NCBI GenBank assembly: GCA_020466095.1
Contig: CM035808.1
Coordinates: 73,153,188 to 73,217,187 of the forward strand
From: Chlorops oryzae
Taxonomy: Eukaryota > Arthropoda > Insecta > Diptera > Chloropidae
Length of the DNA stretch: 64,000 nucleotides
Direction of reading: 5' to 3'
The notes under the pieces are model-generated. The model was given only the letters and a program-made list of their open reading frames with translations, was not told the origin of the DNA and searched no databases. The position numbers and the translations under genes were made by a program. Below, piece by piece: positions 53,575-64,000 of this stretch. Within the stretch, counting starts at the first letter, position 1. Each line of letters opens with the position of its first letter.

Positions 53575-54870
53575 ACAGGTTGGCTGATAAGTCCCCGGTA
53601 TGACACATAGATGGCGTCGCTAGTATTAAATATATATATTTTTTTTATATAGTGGCAACCTTCAAATGATTCGTGTCAAAATTTGACGTCTGTAAGTCAA
53701 TTAGTTTGTGAGATAGAGCGTCTTTTGTGAAGCAACTTTTGTTATTGTGAAAAAAAATGGAAAAAGGGAATTTCGTGTTTTGATAAAATACTGTTTTCTG
53801 AAGGGAAAATATACAGTGGAAGCAAAAACTTGGCTTGATAATGAGTTTCCGGACTCTGCCCCAGGAAAATCAACAATAATTGATTGGTATGCAAAATTCA
53901 AGCGTGGTCAAATGAGCACGGAGGACGGTGAACGCAGTGGACGCCCGAAAGAGGTGGTTACCGACGAAAACATCAAAAAAATTCACAAAATGATTTTGAA
54001 TGACCGTAAAATGGAGTTGATCAAGATAGCAGAGGCCTTAAAGATATCAAAGGAACGTGTTGGTCATATCATTCATCAATATTTGGATATGAAAAAGCTC
54101 TGTGCAAAATGGGTGCCGCGCGAGCTCACATTTGACCAAAAACAACAAAGTGTTGATGATTCTGAGCGGTGTTTGCAGCTGTTAACTCGCAATACACCCG
54201 AGTTTTTGCGTCGATATGTGACAATGGATGAAACATGGCTCTATCACTACACTCCTGAGTCCAATCGACAGACGGCTGAGTGGACAGCGATCGGTGAACC
54301 GTCTCCGAAGCGTGGAAAGACTCAAAAGTCCGCTGGCAAAGTAATGGCCTCTGTTTTTTGGGATGGGCATGGAATTATTTTTATCGATTATCTTAAAAAG
54401 GGAAAAACCATCAACAATGACTATTATATGTCGTTATTGGAGCGTTTGAAGGTCCAAAATCGCGGCAAAACGGCCCCATATGAAGAAAAAAAAAGTGTTG
54501 TTCCACCAAGACAACGCACCGTGCCACAAGTCATTGAGAACGATGGCAAAAATTCATGAATTAGGCTTCGAATTGCTTCCCCACCCACCGTATTCTAAAG
54601 ATCTGGCCCCCAGCGACTTTTTCTTGTTCTCAGACCTCAAAAGGATGCTCGCAGGGAAAAAATTTGGCTGCAATCAAGAGGTGATCGCCGAAACTGAGGC
54701 CTATTTTGAGGCAAAACCGAAGGAGTACTACCAAAATGGTATCAAAAAATTGGAAGGTCGTTATAATCGTTGTATCGCTCTTGAAGGGAACTGTGTTGAA
54801 TAATAAAAACGAATTTTGACAAAAAAATGTGTTTTTCTTTGTAAGACCGGGGACTTATCAGCCAACCTGT
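53575..54870 (+). mobile_element. mariner element, irritans-type
   Basis: The ends ACAGGTTGGCTGATAAGTCC and complement are perfect over the first 27 or so bases, with TA at 53,573-53,574 and 54,871-54,872. The ends and the encoded protein are those of the irritans subfamily, to which the horn fly Himar1 belongs. 1,296 bp, full length. Such close likeness to elements of other insect orders suggests horizontal transfer. Confidence 0.92.
53757..54803 (+). pseudogene. irritans-type mariner transposase with two 1-nt frameshifts
   Basis: ATG 53,757 lies in another frame than the body, because one base is missing in the short A-run that follows. From there the frame runs REFRVLIKYCFLKGKYTVEA, GRPKEVV, IIHQYLDMKKL and WVPRELTF. 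The first Asp is in VTMDETWLYHY. Near 54,452 an extra A shifts the frame. The last part, from about 54,480, holds HQDNAPCHKS (second Asp) and PPYSKDLAPSDFFLF (third Asp, D,D34D spacing). The usual SPD reads SKD here. The C-terminus ends at TAA 54,801. About 348 residues if undamaged. Confidence 0.9.
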
Positions 54871-54872
54871 TA

Positions 54873-55887
54873 AGTTTAAACCAGATTTCCGTCAGAAAGA
54901 TTATGCTTAGCAAAAAACACGTTTCCATATAGAATTCTGTATTGGAAGACATCCACCGTGGTGGATTCTATTACTGCACAAATTCCACAAGCAGTGCAAG
55001 GGCACAAAGAACGGAACCGCCCCGGTAGGAAATTTGCCAGAAATTTGAGGAATTCTCGAAAACTAGCGAATTGCCACATAAAGAAAGGGAAGTCACGTGC
55101 CTTAGATCTTCGTCTCTTTTGATCGGAAAGTACAGCACAGAATTGTTCTTTCCTTCTTGCACCACTACAGCGTTACCACCGCCCGCAGCGGACACGTTTG
55201 TTGTCCTCGCTCGTAAAAAAAAGAACATATTTTTAACAGAACGTGTTGTGAAAGAGGGACTAATTTTATATTATTTTCAAATTTCACTTTATTAACAAAG
55301 AAAATGAAAGGAAAAAAAAATTAATAAAAAAAAATTTAAAAAAAATCATAATCATAATTATAAGTAACAAAAGAAAAAAATCGACTCCCGCGAGTTTCTG
55401 CTGCACACTCACCGCGAAGGCCTTCATCGGTTGGAGCACCTGAAACGAACAAAAACCACACGGCGTATATACATATGTTATTCAAAAGAAGAAAAAATTG
55501 AATAAAATATAAAACCTGGAAGGAAGAAAACTAAAGAGAGAGTGATAATTTGGAGGAAGTGAATATTTTTTGAGTAAATTTTCTTTGTTTTTTCTTTAAG
55601 CGACAAGATTCAATTTCATTTTCATATCAAAATTCGAACTTTTTGTCAATAATTTTAATTTTAATTTTTATCATAACACAAAGTAATTTTTAGGCAATCA
55701 GAAAAAAACATTTTTCTGATTGTCGAATGTGGAAAGCCGATGCGATCGATTTCGAACCCAGCTTACGGCGTTCTTCGTCAGGCATCTTAACCACTTCGAC
55801 CACGTCAGGTTTGTGAGGCTGGTCGACTTGCTTCAGTTTTGTGAAGTCTATCAGTTTTACGAATACGTATTCGCCATCAAGTTAACA
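54873..55887. other. intronic DNA before the gypsy element
   Basis: Contains an A-rich stretch (55,310-55,380). It may include the leader or LTR of the gypsy-type element that follows, but no matching repeat was found on the other side near 58.9-59.4 kb. Confidence 0.4.
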
Positions 55888-58800
55888 ATGTCGGATGCCG
55901 TGAATATCGCAAAAATTATTTCGGACCAGAATAAATTTATGAAAAGTCTCTTAGAGGAGCAAAAAGGATTTACACACTCCATGCTACAGTAAAGGAATAA
56001 TTCAGACGTTCGTGACGAGAAGAAAAGGCATTTTTCTTACCATGGGTTGGAAGCGCGACCTTCGAGCTGCTGAAAAAGTTGTTCGGAAGAAATGATTTAG
56101 AGGGTATAGAGTACGCAATCTAGTAAAAAAACTAACGGAACATTTGCAAGAGCAAATCCACGTGGTTGCCGCGCGATATCAGTTCAATCGATGCTTGATG
56201 AAATCGTCTCAGACGTACCGGGAATGGATCGAAGAGTTAAGAGGAATAGCACGGCAGTGTCAGTTTCAGTGCAACGCAACCAATTGCACACATTCATATG
56301 TCGATGAAATGATGAGAGACATGATAATTTTACATACACCACACGACACCGTACGCTCAGCAGCGCTTCAAAAATTAAAGCAAACACTAGACGATGTGTT
56401 GCTAATTGCCGAGTCGTTAATGTCTACTTCCAACGATACGCAATCGCTTAAGCGGCAACATCTACAAGAGATTATGCCGGTAGTCAACGAAATCACGCCA
56501 CAGTGCAAAAACCAATCACGAAAAGACAAAAAGAAAAAAAGTGTTACAGTTGTGGTTGATCTCCTCGTCGAAGCGACTGCAAGTTCAGAGAGGCAGTGCG
56601 TTATCACTGCGGCAAGACAGGCCATATAGCGAAAGCGTGTAGGGAAAACAACAAAAATGAAATTGACAACTTTAAGGTGAATATTAAATTAAAGCCCTAT
56701 GCGGTACCGAAATTTTTCAAAAGCCGACCCATTCCATTTGCGCTTTTGGAAAAATTCAAGTTGGAAGCTGATCGTCTGGTTGAATGCGGCATCTGGAAGC
56801 CGGTGAAATTTAGTGATTGGGCATCTCCGATATTATTCGCTCCGAAAGCTGACGGCAGCATTCGTATTTGCGGTTACTTTAAGGTTTCGAGTAATAATCA
56901 AATTGATATCCAGCGTTTTCCATTGCCTACCCGCGAACAGCTGTTCCATAAAATTCGATAGGGCTGCATTTTTTCAAAGATAGATTTGAAAGATGCATAT
57001 TTGCAGTTTGAGCTCGAAGAGGAGTCAAAAAAGTTGCTGGTCGTAAACACACCGTTGGGATTGTTTGAATACCAACGTCTTCCATACGGAATTTCTAGCG
57101 TGCCAGCCATTCTTCAAAGGTATTTGACCCAGATGTTACAGAATATTGAGGGTTGCGGAAATTATCTTGGCGACATTATCGTGTCGTCAGGAACGATATA
57201 AGAGCACATATAACGTTTAGAACAATTTTTTTCATTGTTACGAGAATGCGGAATCAAATGCCAAAAGAATAAGTGCAGTTTTTTCAGATCATATTGAGTA
57301 TTTGGGCAGATGAGTCAACGCAGAAGGAATCTTGCTCGTGCAGTCAGGCGTTACGGCCATTAAAAACCTAAAGCGTCCCGGAAGTGTCAAGGAAGTCGAG
57401 GCGTTAATGGGAAAAATTAATTATTACCATAATTATATTCCACAAACTGCCAACTTCGGAGACAAAATGCTTGTTTCAAATGGACACTGGTGCATGAGGA
57501 GGCTTTTAACTCCTTAAAACAACATATAGTAAATGCAGCACAGTTGGTCCACTATCAGGAAAATTTACCACTTATTCTAGCCAGAGACGCTTCATCATAC
57601 GGCATCGTCGCCGTAATTTCTGACATTTATAACGACAGCAGTGAACGTCCGATAGCATATGCATCAAAGACGCTTAATTTCCATCAGCTCAAATACAGTC
57701 AAAAAGGGAAGGAAGGCTGAGCGATTGTGTTCGGAGTTCAAAAATTTCATCTGTACTTGTATGGTCGTAAGTTCATCCTTTTAACCGACCATAAACCACG
57801 TTATCCGGGGAAGCAGCTGCCTACCACGACGACCAATAGATTGCAACGCTGGGCGATTATTCCTATGGCATACTAGTTCAAGATAAAATACAAGCCGACG
57901 TCACAGCATGCAAATGCAGATGCTTTTTCACGCCTTCCTGAAGGACCCGATCAAAATTTCGACAAAGATTAAGAGTGTTTTTATGTTAAGGTCGTAGAAA
58001 CTATAACCATATTTTCAACGCCAGTCGTCATTTGTTCTTATTAATAATCTTGTTTGCTTACAGGAACATTCAAATCGAGTAGTAATTGCACAAACACTTC
58101 AACATCGCCTACTTGAATTACTCAATGTTAGTCGCCTGGTATGGACAAAGCGATCGAGAAGTAAGCAGCATCCTGCATGACTTGAAAAGGCAGAAGCTGC
58201 ACAACCGCCTAAAGATTTTGAACCTTGGCCTGAAGCTCAACGGCCTTGGGAGCGCGTTCATATTGATTTCGCAGGAAAAATGTGGCTCATATGTGTCGAC
58301 GCGTACTCTCAGTATCCTTATCTCATTCAATTGCGGGGTACCACATCTGATACTATAAAAGCACTCGCTGCTTTTTGCGCCATAGAAGGACTTCCTGAGA
58401 CTTTAGTTTCACCCGGCGCCTTATGGCTTGGCAGAGCGCTCTGTGCGCACATTCAAAAAAATTATGGACGATGGCATACCACTGGATAAGGCGGTGACAA
58501 AATGTTTGGCAACGTACGGATCAATTCCAAATGCCAAGGATAAGTCACCAGCAGAACTACTACATGGGCGAACCGTTCGTACGCTGTTAACGCAGATTTT
58601 GCCAATCAAGAAGACAGCTAGGCATGATGAAGCAACACTTAAGTACAGCAGCTATTGTTAGGTATTTATGCGCAACTACAGTGGCGGTCCTAAATGGGTC
58701 GAAGTAGTAATCAAGAGACCTTTAGGCAAAATGGGATATTTGGTTAAAACTCCGTGTGGTCTTTGCAAGCGTCATCAGAATAAACTACAGTTACGGCATT

Positions 58801-58900
58801 CGCCACCACTCCAGTTAATTGAAATTACACCTTCAACGCCGAAGCAACAACTAGCGAAAGAAAATGTGTGGCCTAACAACGCAGCTCAGGATGTTTAACA
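55888..58900 (+). pseudogene. Ty3/gypsy gag-pol remnant (K02A2.6-like type)
   Basis: Gag starts MSDAVNIAKIISDQNKFMKS (55,888) and continues in broken frames (YREWIEELRGIARQC, 56,220) to zinc knuckles (CYSCGG.. and HCGKTGHIAKAC, 56,545-56,640). These run straight into RT (ADRLVECGIWKPVKFSDWAS, 56,770; DLKDAYLQFELE, 56,985; catalytic box YLGDIIVSS instead of YLDDI, 57,165). No protease is found between them, so it seems deleted. RNase H (ARDASSYGIVAVIS, 57,580) and integrase pieces (HIDFAGKMW, VDAYSQYPYL, 58,255-58,330; AERSVRTFKKIMDDG, 58,428) follow. There is a second gap within the integrase core. Many stops. LTRs were not identified. Confidence 0.85.
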
Positions 58901-59365
58901 AACTCCTACATCGGGCGGTCCCTTGCGACAAAGTCAGCACGATAGAAAGCCAGTATCGCGATTCAAGCTAGAGGAGTTCCGAATTAAAGTGGTGAATAGT
59001 GATATGTATTTGAATCCTATTCAAACGTATTGATGTAATTGAATTGTAATTGAATTCAGTATTGTTGTTGTTATATCAAAGAAGACGATATATTTACTTT
59101 GGTATATCATTCAAAAAATTTAATATTACTTTGAGAATATAAGAATCTTTTGATACCATGTGAGGTTACTGCATTTTTTTTTTTTTGTATATACAATGTC
59201 TGAATACTTTGTTTCGCTGTATGGTTCCAAATTTACACAAGCGGCTAACTGCACACACATAAAAAACCCCGCTACGACTAAAGTAGCCGGAATTGCCAGT
59301 GCAAAAGAGAGTAGGACCAGGAACATAATAAAATTTAAAGCCGCAAGTCCATTTAGACGATCTTC

Positions 59366-61560
59366 TTAAATTGTTGACCTCAAGTAAGTTCTTAAGCGTC
59401 GCAGAGAAGAAAACGACTGTTCGTTTCCTGACGTGGTAACAGGCAAAACGGCCATGATCCGGTGAATAATATATACGTTTGGAAAAGCTTCTGGCCAGCA
59501 AATGTCAAGAGCCTCTAACGAATTTTTAATATTAACATTTTCGATGCGATTCCTCCAATTTTCAATCTCACTTATCCATTTGTCTGGAAATTTATCAGGC
59601 AAAACAGATTAATATGCTTTGAACAATTCGGCACAAGAAAGTCTGTCAAAGTTTTTAAGTTTTTTAGGAAACAAGCAAGCAAAGCTAGACAAAATATGTC
59701 TGTGGTTGAAAAAACGATCCTGCACATGTGTGAAAAATAGATCTAGGTATGGGATGTAGATGCCAATTCGAAAATAATTCTCAGCTCTCTTGGCCTTAAC
59801 ATTGCAGCGCTGTGTTTGTTGCAGATAAGTTCTTCCTTCACAGCGTCAGCCAAGTCTAACACTTCTCTTAAATCCTGATTTAAGGTTTGTAAGACTCGAC
59901 TCAAGGATAATGTTAGAAAATGAACTGATTGAAGAATGTGCAGAGTAACCTAAAACTAAAACATATTAGCGATAATGGAAAAACCTCAGGAAAAAGAAAT
60001 TGTGTGTGTATTTCTAAGCATTCTAGGCATTCCGGTTTTTTAAATATAATATTTAATTTTACTTGTAACGATTTTGATAGCATTGTTTTTTAAAATCATT
60101 CACTGCAAGAAGTTTAAGTAGGTTTTCGAATGTTCTTACCTGCAAAATTAGCGTTATAATAGCCGACAGTAATTCAAAAGACTGAGACGATGTTGAGTCT
60201 TTTCAATTGGTTGAAATTTCTTCTAATGAATCAATGATAGCTGGCTGCAGATAGAGATATGTAGCCACTGACTCATGCTGCTGTACCCATCTCGCAGAAC
60301 AAAAACTCTTAAATTTTCTCTTTTTGGTTAGACTTTCATTCGATTCGATTTACTTTTTAAGAACAAGTTGCCTCTTTGGGTATTTAAAGAAGCTGCAAAT
60401 GCTAAGAATTGAACCTTAACAATTATGAATTTCAGTAATGCTACAGGTATTATTCATAGCCAAGTTAAAGCTGTTGGAAGCGCAATGTGAGTAAATAGCC
60501 AAAGGATTTTTTTCTTTGATATAAGCTTGAGCTCCATGGAATTTGCCACTTATCGATTTTGCTCCATCATACCCTTGCCCAAAAAATTGGGATAGCTCGA
60601 TCCCACAAGATTCAAGGTAATGAAGTAATGTTTGACACGACCGTTTCCCAGTAAAGTTTTTAACAGGAATTAAAGTCAGGGAGCATTCGCAAATTTTATG
60701 AGCACCTTCATCGTTTTATAGATATCTGACGCAAATAGACATTTGTTCAATTCCTGATATGTCTGAGATTTCGTCTGCTAATATTGTAAAGGCCCGTGAA
60801 TTATTGACTCTCTTGATTATTTGTTGTAAGATCTGTAAGAAGCAAAGAGCTATCAATTCGATTTGAATGCGACTGCTTACGTGCATCGCATTTTTCTGTG
60901 CGTTCTCTTTATGGTTCTTAAGTTGAGTATCACCTTTAACTCGGTACCTCAACAGTGCACGAAAAATTCCATCGTTAACTAATGGTTCAACTAATGAAAT
61001 CTGTCCTGTCCCATCTGATCCACGAAAAGCTAGTCCTTGATGGCCGTATAAAATGATCGTTTCGATTATTGGAGCTAATATTTACTTTTTTCAATAAAAA
61101 CGAGGTTTTGTTGTGACAGTTGTAAGTCGACTGACAATTCGTTTCCGTCTTCGATGTCAGCTCTCATAGCAAATTTATGAACTGTTGTTTTATGGTACTC
61201 CAAAATCGTATGTTTACTAAAGTATTCTAATGTTTTCTTCCAATTCTTAAACGGTTTTAAAACCAATTGACTTGCAGAAAGCTCCATTTTCTTTTGTAAG
61301 GTAGTCATGTTTACTTTTGCAGCCATGATCTTTGGAATCTCAATTTTTGTGGCCCAGATGGAAGGAATTCCAGATTTGCTCGTGAAGTCTAGCAGTTAAA
61401 CGAAGACTTCCGGCCATGCATTTGTCGAGAAAAACGATATTGTCGAATTGATGAAAGTTTTGGTGTAGGAGATTCGGGCATAAGAGATGCTGGGGTTGAA
61501 CTCCCCGCTTCTTCAACACAATCGTTTCACTGTTATAAGAACTAGAAATTTGTTAAAACA
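59366..61560 (-). pseudogene. hAT-type transposase remnant (ZMYM1-like / DUF4371)
   Basis: On the minus strand: FKNWKKTLEYFSKHTILEYH (61,260, the TTF-type zinc-finger end), then YGHQGLAFRGSDG (about 61,040), NDGIFRALLRYRVKGDTQLK (60,960), FTILADEISDISGIEQMSIC (60,790, with the first catalytic Asp region) and far downstream the hAT dimerisation motif TTSGNEQSFSSLRRLRTYLR (59,430). This is the order of ZMYM1-like hAT proteins, which are mostly domesticated or transposon-borne. Multiple stops and frameshifts between 59.6 and 60.7 kb. The element ends were not seen. Confidence 0.8.
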
Positions 61561-61699
61561 ACTGTCACAAACTAGTCGTCTACAAAAAGTGACTTTCTCC
61601 ATCTCGATCTTTAGTTTATATTAAACGAAAATACTGATGCCGCATTGTTCATCTCCCAATTGCTTCTTCTGAAACTGCTGAGCGAGTTCAACGTTGACC

Positions 61700-62052
61700 T
61701 CTGTATTGGTTTCCTAATCGATATGTATCGCGATAGTTGCTCGCTTGCATCTCGAGTCCAACATATTTCATAATTTCCGCATTAGCACTTTAGGGCCAGG
61801 TGTCGACTGAATTCCCTTGCATTCGGGAATTCGCTTATCATGTATTACTTTGCGCCGTTATTGTCGCGTGCTACCGTTGATCATATTTCCATAAGCTTGG
61901 TTTTATTATTCTTGTTGTTGCTCCGTCGTTGGCCAAAAATGATCATCATGCATTTATTGTTGTTGCCAACGGTCTTGGATTAACTGCTTGCTTTTAGGGT
62001 GACCATGGAGAATAATGCTAAATGCTCGTGAGTCTATTATTGACTCGCAACA
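61700..62052 (-). mobile_element. 3' LTR (partial) of the Ty3/gypsy-like family, copy C
   Basis: It ends ..CGAGTCTATTATTGACTCGC then AACA at 62,052, matching the LTR ends of copies A and B, and shares CCTTGCATTCGGGAATTCGC with them. It is followed immediately by TTCCTCCCCCTTTGAAAG (62,053-62,070), which on the minus strand is the purine tract directly upstream of the 3' LTR. The part left of 61,700 is too diverged for me to place the LTR start. Confidence 0.75.
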
Positions 62053-62412
62053 TTCCTCCCCCTTTGAAAGTAGTCGCGAGCATCGCGACGGCAAGCGTGT
62101 TGACGTGAGTTTTGTTGTTCGAAAAATGGTTGTCGACATCACTCTAGCTGGTTTATTGGCGATAACTTGTCCGTTTTTGTATTTGTTTGCTTCTGATATT
62201 GGTTGTTGCTGACTTCTGAGAAAATAGCATTTTGAGTTGAAGCGGTTGATGAATGCTGGAGCTCAACGTTGCGCAGACGATTGATGACTGCTTGTTATGG
62301 TTGTAGGTGACTTCTGGACAAGCGCACAAGCACATAATTGTTGCTCGGTGTTGTTGCCGTTGGTTCCCTCTGCGTGTTCTTCTTCCATTTCTCTTGAAAG
62401 TTTACATTACGT

Positions 62413-62417
<5 letters not shown>

Positions 62418-62454
<37 letters not shown>
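62418..62454. repeat. TA microsatellite
   Basis: About 18 TA units in the 3' untranslated part of LTR element copy C. Confidence 0.9.
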
Positions 62455-62458
<4 letters not shown>

Positions 62459-62748
62459 TTGTTTGTTTTTTTTTTATTCAAAAAATTTACATTTACATTT
62501 CTCAGTTTAGTTTAATTTTCTTAGGTTTATATTTGTTATTTCAATCACAACCCTTCCCCCTTCTGAGAAAAGCTGACATCTACAAAAATAAATATGTAAT
62601 TTGCTTTCTGGTTCCTTATTCATTAGGCTTAAATTATTCTTTTTCTACTATTTTGACGGTATCTGTCTTATTTGAGATTAATCGGAAGGATTTTCCATTA
62701 AAGGTTACTTTTTGTCTTATATAGCATGTGCAATTTTTTCTTCCGCAG

Positions 62749-63417
62749 TTATCTCTTCTTCTTTTTTATCGTTAAAGCTCCATGATTAGCAATAAAAATT
62801 CTTGTCAGTTTTTCTTTTTTTTCTAAATTTATTTGTGCTGACCAGTCGTTTTTTCCCTGCTCGAGGTTACACAAAAAATATTCGGCGCATTGCAAGATAA
62901 ATATTCGACAATCCATAAAAATTGTTTGCTGTGGACATTGCGCACAATAGATTTTATTAAAGATAAATTAAATGTTTTTGGTAAGATTCGCGACATTTTC
63001 AAAAAATATTGCAATATTTTTGGCTATTTCATTGTAATTGTGCGATTTGAGTGAGTCTAATATGTATAAATTTTTGTTCTGTACAATTACTAACAGCAAG
63101 TGACGGTCAACAAATATTGGTAATATCCAATTCTCGGTTCTGTTCAAATCAACGTTCTTTATTATACTTTTGATTCGCAATTCTGCGATATGTATGTTTG
63201 GCGCTTCTATGGTAGCTTTGACTCCTGCGTTCACAAAGGAGTTAAATATGTATACTCTTTCTACAATAGAACTATGCTTCTTCAACAACCAATCTAGGAA
63301 AACGTTGATGTGAACATCCCCCAGCCACTGGTTGTCGATGATTCTGATGTAATCTTGTGTTTTGATTTCTGTCGCTCTTTTTCCAGTCGCGTAAATACAA
63401 TTTCCGTTACTGGCCAT
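62749..63417 (-). pseudogene. Ulp1-like (C48) cysteine peptidase ORF with one in-frame stop
   Basis: ATG at 63,417 (MASNGNCIYATGKRATEIKT) opens a frame of 223 codons to TAA 62,749, with one TAA inside at 62,968. Fold landmarks in order: DNQWLGDVHINVFLDWLL (the W/D opening of Ulp1 domains), NWILPIFVDRHLLLVIV (catalytic His), LYILDSLKS (catalytic Asp) and, after the stop, CPQQTIFMDCRIFILQCAEY (Gln of the oxyanion hole and catalytic Cys). Ulp1 peptidases cut ubiquitin-like tags. Some DNA transposons carry relatives. It begins 175 bp after the integrase and lies before the 3' purine tract, the place of env in some LTR elements. Confidence 0.7.
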
Positions 63418-63591
63418 TTTTCAACTAATTTTCTTACTTGATCAAAAAGCAAAAAAAAATACAAAGAAGCACAGAGAAATACTGAATAACTTTGTTTATG
63501 TTTTTGTTGTTTTTTGTTGTTTTTTTCCCTGACTCCCTACTGTCGCGTCATTTCCCTACCTTTCGTTCAATAAGAACGCACTGCTGCGGTT

Positions 63592-63964
63592 TCAATATCG
63601 AACTGCTAATGAAAATAAGCAAAATTTATTTTCTGCTTTTAATGCATTTCTTAGACGTACAATTATTAAATAAACTTGTGTTTTATTCGTATCGGATTTG
63701 TACCCTGACTCGCATCTTGACACTAGTTTTTTCTTTAACTTGAAAGGAATTTCGAATTCAAAGCCGAAAAGTGTTCTACTGGGAGTTTGTTTTGTTGTTG
63801 TATGGACCGTATTATTGTGTACGTGCATTGCATGATGCAGCCATTCATCCCAATTTGTGCCATCCTGGTTGACAAAATTTCGAAGAAAGTCTGAAAGAGG
63901 TCCGTGACTCCTTTTGAGAGCACGCCTGGCTCTTTTAAAGTTGTTATTAAATATGGCCCTGTAT
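63592..63964 (-). CDS. C-terminal part of a Ty3/gypsy integrase, running off the window
   Basis: The minus frame reads RAIFNNNFKRARRALKRSHG, then LSDFLRNFVNQDGTNWDEWL, then AMHVHNNTVHTTTKQTPSRT, then LFGFEFEIPFKL, to a stop at 63,592. The NFVNQDGTNWDEWL and NNTVHTTTKQTP blocks are the end of the integrase core (after the catalytic Glu, which is outside the window) as in the 17.6/297/412 type elements. Same strand as the LTR and purine tract at 62.05 kb, so I assign it to LTR element copy C. Confidence 0.75.
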
Positions 63965-64000
63965 GCTTTTTGGAAAACTTAGTACTCGAGATAAGGGGAT

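Noticed and set aside
54873..59400. LTRs around the gypsy-type pol
   Set aside because: I looked for a repeated TG..CA unit on the two sides and did not find one; the element may have lost them.
63492..63743. 83-codon hydrophobic plus-strand frame
   Set aside because: Antisense to the integrase tail and the spacer after it, with composition from T-rich DNA.
1..64000. CRISPR arrays, operons or bacterial signals
   Set aside because: Introns, TE types, U-rich splice sites and composition are eukaryotic; the tandem repeats seen lack the spacer-repeat plan.

Overview
The window looks like intronic, probably heterochromatic DNA from a higher fly (Diptera, Brachycera; a tephritid is my guess, not shown). 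The only host gene seen is one short coding exon at 49,381-49,480 (+). It has a clean splice acceptor and donor and encodes a 33-residue N-terminus that I recognise as SNAP-25. In Drosophila melanogaster, Snap25 lies in pericentric heterochromatin with very large, repeat-filled introns. The same arrangement here would make about 49 kb to the left an upstream intron and about 14.5 kb to the right the next intron.

Nearly everything else is transposable elements. From left to right: a Ty3/gypsy-like LTR element on the minus strand (copy A, 1-4,337) broken by a Helitron-like (HINE/mini-me) element, a HINE fragment and a tRNA-derived SINE; a LINE fragment (4.5-5.5 kb); a second SINE and a Harbinger-type MITE (6.1-6.9 kb); an unclassified element with about 600-bp inverted arms (8.5-10.8 kb); diverged palindromic repeats (10.8-13.5 kb) with a HINE carrying a 127-bp tandem array; a Tc1 element (15.1-20.0 kb) holding a hAT-ended element that itself holds long inverted arms, an orphan ORF, a SINE and a tRNA-like sequence; a pogo-like MITE; and a mellifera-type mariner (22.1-23.4 kb).

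From 24 to 46.6 kb lie two nested stacks. A jockey LINE is split at a TTAA by a non-autonomous piggyBac-like element, which is itself split by a Tc1 element. Next to it a second Tc1 element (29,988-46,603) has been blown apart by a BEL/Pao retrotransposon (30,316-37,397) and by LTR element copy B (38,441-46,375), and copy B contains a nearly full-length LINE. Target-site duplications and a pre-insertion copy of the Tc1 terminal repeat let the order be read.

Right of the exon: a PIF/Harbinger element (50,256-52,966) whose two genes are interlocked on opposite strands; an irritans-type mariner (53,575-54,870); a decayed K02A2.6-type Ty3/gypsy pol (55.9-58.9 kb); a ZMYM1-like hAT transposase remnant (59.4-61.6 kb); and the 3' end of a third copy of the LTR family (61.7-64.0 kb), in which a Ulp1-like cysteine peptidase ORF lies between integrase and the 3' LTR.

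Almost every element protein is damaged by stops, frameshifts or a lost catalytic residue. The strongest leads are the Ulp1-like ORF in an LTR element, the orphan ORF between long inverted arms, and the interlocked Harbinger genes.
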